From contig NZ_JACHXW010000028.1 of assembly GCF_014192395.1 (NCBI RefSeq), positions 28,351 through 92,350 on the forward strand: a stretch of 64,000 bases of DNA, read 5' to 3'. Numbering within the stretch: the first letter of the stretch is position 1; every line of letters starts with the position of its first letter. The position numbers were made by a program, and so were the translations under genes. Origin of the DNA: Paenibacillus endophyticus. Its GTDB lineage: Bacteria; Bacillota; Bacilli; Paenibacillales; Paenibacillaceae. A model generated the notes under the pieces. It saw nothing but the letters and a program-made list of their open reading frames with translations, did no database searches and had not been told where the DNA came from. This document shows positions 60,103 to 64,000 of the stretch, piece by piece.

Positions 60103-61245
60103 CTAATTTCTTTTCGTAACTTTGTACAATAGCAATATAATTTTAACTAGAACGGCATCTCTGAACTGTCGTACATCCAATCCCGTTTCCTGTTTAAGCT
60201 TGTCTAAGCGATATAATAACGTATTGCGATGAATATATAATTTCTTAGCTGTTTCGCTGACATTGCAGTCGAGTGTGAAAAAGGTTTCAAGCGTGCTTAG
60301 CATTTCAGACTCCACGAACAAATCGGCTCTTTTTAGAGACTGCTCCAAATATTTGGCGCGCTGCAGCTCAGGAATCGCATTTAATAAGCGCTCCAGCTGC
60401 AGCATCCACGGCAAATGAATGTTTCTTCCGACATGAAATTTGCGGCCCAGATTTATCGTTTCCCTTAGAAGCATTGTCGTTTCAATGATACCTTTAGCCG
60501 GTGACGCTGGATGGGCGACAGCCAAATGGCATTCTCCAATCCACTCGCTGGCAAGCATCTCATGCAGGCCAAGACCGATTGAAGCAAGACTCTCTTCAAG
60601 GGATTCCTCCTCCTGCTCCTCGAAAGCGTCAGAATCCTCATCTCTTAATAGTGACATTGAACCCCAAATGAGCCATTCCTGACTTTTAAGCGGTATAAGT
60701 AGTATGTCATCCGACATAAAGGAGCGAAGCAGCTTCTCCAGATCGGCGTAAGTAGCTTGCTGCGTACCCGGCTGCTCGGTAACGAGCAAAAAAGGAATCA
60801 TTTCATTAAACAACCGGCTGCCGACCGTTAAATGATCAGGTAAGGAGTAAGCAGGCTCATCCGCTTCCAATTGCTTTTGAATCCAATCGCTAAGCTTCAT
60901 TGCTTGTCTTTCCGTCTCCGAGAGAGCCGCGCTTCTCTTCTCAGCTACCGTTCCCCTATTCAATTGCAGTGTCCAGCTTATCAGTTCCTTCTCCGTAGCT
61001 TGAAGTGCAGAGCCTTCCAATTCAAGCAGGTTTACCTCATATTCATTAGATGAAATAACGATCCACGTTTTATTATCCTTCTCTACGCGCTGGCCTTCTA
61101 TGGGTGAAGGCGTCGAGTGCTCGCCTAGCCATAGTTCGTCAGCGTTGCTTATTAGATCATTCCACTCCGCTATCGATCTCGAAACAGCATGTACCGGACA
61201 GTTCAAAATGTGCTCCAGTGGTTTCAACCAGTCTGTCGTGCTCAT
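60103..61245 (-). CDS. PucR-type transcriptional regulator, 380 aa
   Basis: ATG 61245 (MSTTDWLKPL) has GGAGA eight bases upstream. The C-terminus is the PucR/CdaR helix-turn-helix: FFTLDCNVSETAKKLYIHRN, then TLLYRLDKLKQETGLDVR. The N-terminal 300 residues show no domain that I recognise with certainty; they resemble the poorly conserved sensory parts of this group. It lies just upstream of the msmX-like ATPase gene in the same direction (90-base gap). A role in sugar-uptake control is plausible but is only inferred from position. Confidence 0.8.
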   Translation of the reverse strand: MSTTDWLKPLEHILNCPVHAVSRSIAEWNDLISNADELWLGEHSTPSPIEGQRVEKDNKTWIVISSNEYEVNLLELEGSALQATEKELISWTLQLNRGTVAEKRSAALSETERQAMKLSDWIQKQLEADEPAYSLPDHLTVGSRLFNEMIPFLLVTEQPGTQQATYADLEKLLRSFMSDDILLIPLKSQEWLIWGSMSLLRDEDSDAFEEQEEESLEESLASIGLGLHEMLASEWIGECHLAVAHPASPAKGIIETTMLLRETINLGRKFHVGRNIHLPWMLQLERLLNAIPELQRAKYLEQSLKRADLFVESEMLSTLETFFTLDCNVSETAKKLYIHRNTLLYRLDKLKQETGLDVRQFRDAVLVKIILLLYKVTKRN

Positions 61246-61423
61246 TTCTCTATCTCCAATCTCCACAAGCGTTAGCGGCTATGCGGCATCCTCCTGTTGC
61301 AGGAAACCGCGCGAACGATGATTAGCAGCTCCATATAAGCGGATTAATGTGTAAAAAAGCTTTTCCAACGACTCGTTAGAATATCGCTTTTTCCCGTCAT
61401 TGTACCACATAGGCTTGTTTAAT

Positions 61424-62371
61424 TCAGCTTATCGCAAGTAAAAGAATAATGGAGAGCAGAGCAAACAGCGCTGCAATCAAATAAAGGAATGAAACAGTCT
61501 GCACCTGACTAAGTCCCCATTTCATTAATAGGTGGTGCGTATGCAGCTTGTCTGCACGATGCAAACCTTTACCGCTTATCAGTCTCCGGATCATAACGTA
61601 GATCGTATCGAATATAGGCAGGCCAAGCGCAAGAAGCGGTACAAGGAGCGTAATGAATGTCGCTTTTTTAAACGTTCCATCAACCGCGATAACCGCTAAC
61701 GTGAAGCCTAGAAAGGTTGCACCCGCATCGCCCATGAATATGCGCGCTGGATAGAAATTATGTACAAGAAAGCCAAAGCAGGCTCCCGCAACAATGATTG
61801 CAAGAATGGCTGTACTGGGCTGCCCTTTAATTAGAGCAACAATCAACAGCGTAAGGGCAGATAGCGTGCATACCCCTGAAGCAAGACCATCAACACCATC
61901 AATAAAATTGATCATATTGATTAAAGCGAATACCCATATCATCGTTGTCAGCCAAGACAACCAATCTGGAAAGGAAATAAACAAACCTGTAATTGGATTT
62001 GCAATTCCTGCGATATGGATATGGAATAAAGTCGGAATCGACGCTGCTCCCAAGTAAAGGATAACGCGCGGCCATACGGGGAATTCCTTTCCTTTCGCTT
62101 TTGAAGCATCATCAAGCAGACCCACAATGACAAGGACAATACCTCCGGAGACAATGGTCCACGTTAGCGGGGTAAATCCAATACATACAAACATGGCAAT
62201 CACGCAGCCAACGAAAATAGCCGCTCCACCCATAAGAGGAATCGGCTTATTATGTATTTTCCTTTGAGTAGGACGATCAACAAAGCCCAGGCGCAGCGCA
62301 ACAATCCGAAGCGGTGGTACGCTTGCAAACACAATCGCAAAGCTAATGAAAGCCGCTAGTCCGTATATCAT
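61424..62371 (-). CDS. tagO: Undecaprenyl-phosphate N-acetylglucosaminyl-1-phosphate transferase (TagO/WecA-like), 315 aa
   Basis: ATG 62371 (MIYGLAAFISFAIVFASVPP) has AAAGGGG eight bases upstream; 36 further open codons lack a ribosome site. It is a multi-helix member of the MraY/WecA family: RKIHNKPIPLMGGAAIFVG, the Asp pair in VGLLDDASKAKG, NFIDGVDGLASGV (catalytic Asp) and FMGDAGATFLGF, with the His-rich loop RADKLHTHHLLMKWG. It attaches GlcNAc-1-phosphate to the lipid carrier and starts teichoic acid or other wall-polymer synthesis, which may include the polymer that anchors SLH proteins. Confidence 0.88.
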   Translation of the reverse strand: MIYGLAAFISFAIVFASVPPLRIVALRLGFVDRPTQRKIHNKPIPLMGGAAIFVGCVIAMFVCIGFTPLTWTIVSGGIVLVIVGLLDDASKAKGKEFPVWPRVILYLGAASIPTLFHIHIAGIANPITGLFISFPDWLSWLTTMIWVFALINMINFIDGVDGLASGVCTLSALTLLIVALIKGQPSTAILAIIVAGACFGFLVHNFYPARIFMGDAGATFLGFTLAVIAVDGTFKKATFITLLVPLLALGLPIFDTIYVMIRRLISGKGLHRADKLHTHHLLMKWGLSQVQTVSFLYLIAALFALLSIILLLAIS

Positions 62372-62553
62372 TGCAACTACCCCTTTATCTATATATTTGA
62401 TTCCGTGTATACATTGTTCCCTTATACCGATAAAATACAAGAAACCGTTTTTGTCTGTTTGACCGTTACCCGCATTCATGATAGAATTTATTCAAAGTTT
62501 ACTTATCGGATTAATGAATTTTATTATTGACCTTATCAAAGAGGAGCGTACCT

Positions 62554-63105
62554 ATGCCGAACATCGTTATTATCTCCGGAAGTCCGAATGCTTCATCACG
62601 TTTGAACGGAATTACCCATTACGTCGAACGGCAGCTCAAAGAACTTAACCTAACAGTCGATACGATTACCGTCGTATCGCTGCCGGCTGAGGATCTTATC
62701 CATGCCCGTTTCGGTAGCCCAGCCATCGTGGAAGCGAACCAGCTTGTTGCTAATGCAGATGCTGTTATTATCGCAAGCCCCGTATATAAGGCATCTTTTA
62801 CCGGCGTTCTAAAAACGTTCCTGGATCTTCTTCCCCAAAAAGGTCTCGATAATAAGATCATTGCTCCACTGTTTATTGGCGGCACCATCGCGCATCTTCT
62901 CTCTATTGACTATTCCCTTAAGCCCGTGCTTGCATCCATGGGCGCCAAAGTTTATGTGAGCGGCGTATACGCTGTAGATTCGCAAATCAACCGTACGCAG
63001 GAGCCGAATGAAGCTCCCGTATTCGAGATTAATGAGGAGCTAACGCTGCGTCTTAATGAAACAGTTAATGAGTTGGCACGCGAGCTTGAGCTTCGTCATA
63101 AATAA
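62554..63105 (+). CDS. NADPH-dependent FMN reductase (SsuE-like), 183 aa
   Basis: ATG 62554 (MPNIVIISGSPNASSRLNGI) has GAGGAG eight bases upstream. It has the flavodoxin-like fold: ISGSPNASSRL binds the FMN phosphate, ADAVIIASPVYKASFTGVLK and TFLDLLPQKGL are family signatures, and APLFIGGTIAHLLSIDYSLK matches the SsuE/MsuE group. It supplies reduced flavin, typically to alkanesulfonate monooxygenases, but no such gene is near, so the partner is unknown. It is a plus-strand single gene, with a strong terminator. Confidence 0.88.
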   Translation: MPNIVIISGSPNASSRLNGITHYVERQLKELNLTVDTITVVSLPAEDLIHARFGSPAIVEANQLVANADAVIIASPVYKASFTGVLKTFLDLLPQKGLDNKIIAPLFIGGTIAHLLSIDYSLKPVLASMGAKVYVSGVYAVDSQINRTQEPNEAPVFEINEELTLRLNETVNELARELELRHK

Positions 63106-63140
63106 ATCATTGATCGGCAAAAATGTATAATTGCATGACA

Positions 63141-63186
63141 AAAGGTGGACACCGCAGCAGGCTTTATCGCCTCGGTGTCCACCTTT
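63141..63186 (+). terminator. Terminator after the FMN reductase gene
   Basis: AAAGGTGGACACCG and CGGTGTCCACCTTT form a perfect 14-base stem with a following T-run. Confidence 0.88.
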
Positions 63187-63207
63187 TCTCGTTTATGAAA
63201 TCAAAAA

Positions 63208-63233
63208 AACCGAAGATCATAGGATCTCCGGTT
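63208..63233 (-). terminator. Terminator of the tRNA cluster
   Basis: On the minus strand AACCGGAGATC and GATCTTCGGTT (one G-U pair) close a four-base loop and are followed by a run of T, about 20 bases after tRNA-Lys. Confidence 0.85.
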
Positions 63234-63255
63234 GCGATGTTAGATTAAAAAAAAA

Positions 63256-63331
63256 TGGTGAGTCATGTAGGATTCGAACCTACGACACCCTGATTAAAAG
63301 TCAGGTGCTCTACCAACTGAGCTAATGACTC
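63256..63331 (-). tRNA. tRNA-Lys (TTT)
   Basis: The 76-base cloverleaf has acceptor GAGTCAT/ATGACTC, anticodon loop with TTT between CTGAC and its partner, T-arm GGTTCGAATCC (minus strand) and an encoded CCA. It is the last gene of the six-tRNA cluster. Confidence 0.95.
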
Positions 63332-63346
63332 ATGATGTAGAAAAAC

Positions 63347-63431
63347 TGGTGGAGGATGATGGATTCGAACCACCGAACTCGAAGAGAGCAGATTTACAGT
63401 CTGCCGTGTTTAGCCACTTCACTAATCCTCC
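63347..63431 (-). tRNA. tRNA-Tyr (GTA)
   Basis: The 85-base gene has the long variable arm of Tyr tRNAs, anticodon GTA in GCAGACTGTAAATCTGC, acceptor GGAGGAT/ATCCTCC and an encoded CCA. Confidence 0.95.
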
Positions 63432-63468
63432 ATGCTATTAATTATTTCCCGTTATTCAGAAAATAAAG

Positions 63469-63544
<76 letters not shown>

Positions 63545-63560
63545 TTACTTTAAAGAAAAA

Positions 63561-63637
63561 TGGCGGAGCTGACGGGATTCGAACCCGCGGTCTCCTGCGT
63601 GACAGGCAGGCATGTTGGGCCACTACACCACAGCTCC
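63561..63637 (-). tRNA. tRNA-Asp (GTC)
   Basis: The 77-base cloverleaf has anticodon GTC within CCTGCCTGTCACGCAGG, as in Bacillus tRNA-Asp, acceptor GGAGCTG/CAGCTCC, discriminator G and an encoded CCA. Confidence 0.94.
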
Positions 63638-63671
63638 AAGTGGATTCGGTCTGGAACCGAATAAGTAAATA

Positions 63672-63747
63672 TGGTGGAGGATGACGGGATCGAACCGCCG
63701 ACCCTCTGCTTGTAAGGCAGATGCTCTCCCAGCTGAGCTAATCCTCC
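63672..63747 (-). tRNA. tRNA-Val (TAC)
   Basis: The 76-base cloverleaf has anticodon TAC within CTGCCTTACAAGCAG, acceptor GGAGGAT/ATCCTCC and an encoded CCA. Confidence 0.95.
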
Positions 63748-63769
63748 AGATGTTACGATAAAAAGGTAA

Positions 63770-63846
63770 TGGTAGCGGCGAAGGGGATCGAACCCCCGAC
63801 CTCACGGGTATGAACCGTACGCTCTAGCCAGCTGAGCTACACCGCC
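63770..63846 (-). tRNA. tRNA-Met, elongator (CAT)
   Basis: The 77-base cloverleaf has anticodon CAT within TACGGTTCATACCCGTG. The first acceptor pair is G-U, so it lacks the unpaired 1-72 position of initiator tRNA, and the sequence resembles the Bacillus elongator tRNA-Met. The CCA is encoded. Confidence 0.9.
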
Positions 63847-64000
63847 ACGCTTGTCCCCGAATCATTGTCGATGCAGCGCTCGGGGACGCATGCAAAGTCA
63901 GAACATTACGCCCTGAAAACTGGATACGAAAGATAAGGTTGCTGAACCTTTACTGCTGCTGTCTACCGGATGTATGGGTCCGAGTAAACGTGTTTAGGAT
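63847..64000 (-). other. Spacer upstream of the tRNA cluster, probably rRNA-operon associated
   Basis: No gene is seen. The minus strand contains TATCCAGTTTTCAGGGCG, a sequence type found in Paenibacillus and Bacillus rRNA spacers, and a hairpin GTCCCCGA/TCGGGGAC (63853-63887). With six clustered tRNAs downstream, an rRNA operon probably lies just past 64,000 on the minus strand. Confidence 0.45.

Overview
The window looks like a chromosomal segment of a Paenibacillus-type Firmicute. The evidence is the gene order (hprK-lgt-ppaX-yvoF-his operon; yvcD-trxB-rapZ-yvcK-whiA-crh; cggR-gap-pgk-tpiA-gpmI-eno), the tmRNA tag GKQQTNYAFAA, strong AGGAGG ribosome binding sites, frequent TTG starts, YesM/YesN two-component pairs, LplB/YtcP-type sugar importers and an S-layer (SLH) anchored giant polysaccharidase. 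All identifications come from reading motifs and gene order; no database search was run.

Region 1 (1-15,570) is a fructan-utilisation island, almost all on the minus strand. It holds a 2225-residue secreted GH32 fructanase with six LamG-like modules, a Big_2 domain, a ricin-type lectin domain and three SLH repeats. It also holds a sugar-binding lipoprotein, a YesM/YesN two-component pair, a 516-residue GH32 enzyme, and the start of a membrane-anchored GH32 enzyme that runs off the left edge. To its right lies a gene graveyard on the plus strand: a GH32 C-terminal relic and a frameshifted LacI regulator whose remains are fused to a histidine-kinase ATPase fragment.

Region 2 (15,571-23,400) is a second carbohydrate locus on the minus strand: two permeases, a lipoprotein binding protein, a second YesM/YesN pair and a broken GH42 beta-galactosidase. 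Candidate CcpA (cre) sites lie upstream of both loci. Neither locus encodes an ATPase; an MsmX-type ATPase sits at 58.9-60.0 kb.

Region 3 (23.4-29.4 kb) carries ssrA (tmRNA), smpB, cutC, a cold-shock gene, rnr and secG. RNase R has an unusual Gly/Arg/Ser-rich tail of about 268 residues. Region 4 (29.4-37.7 kb) is a sugar-isomerase-like gene followed by the complete lower-glycolysis operon, with its regulator CggR and a clear CggR operator. Then come tRNA-Arg and clpP with a CtsR box.

Region 5 (38.9-47.4 kb) is crh-whiA-yvcK-rapZ-glk-trxB-yvcD-prs. Region 6 (47.4-62.4 kb) is the histidine operon (hisZ-G-D-B-H-F-IE plus a PHP phosphatase, without hisA or hisC), interrupted by two blocks of tandem repeats, then yvoF-ppaX-lgt-hprK, msmX, a PucR-type regulator and tagO. 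Region 7 (62.5-64.0 kb) is an FMN reductase gene and six tRNA genes downstream of what is probably an rRNA operon outside the window.

The segment gathers much of a catabolite-control circuit in one place: HprK, a Crh with His15, glucokinase, YvcK/RapZ, CggR, MsmX and two polysaccharide loci with cre-like sites. The points I consider most worth a second look are the RNase R tail, Crh-His15, the missing hisA, the repeat blocks inside the his operon, the palindromic repeat family and the giant fructanase.
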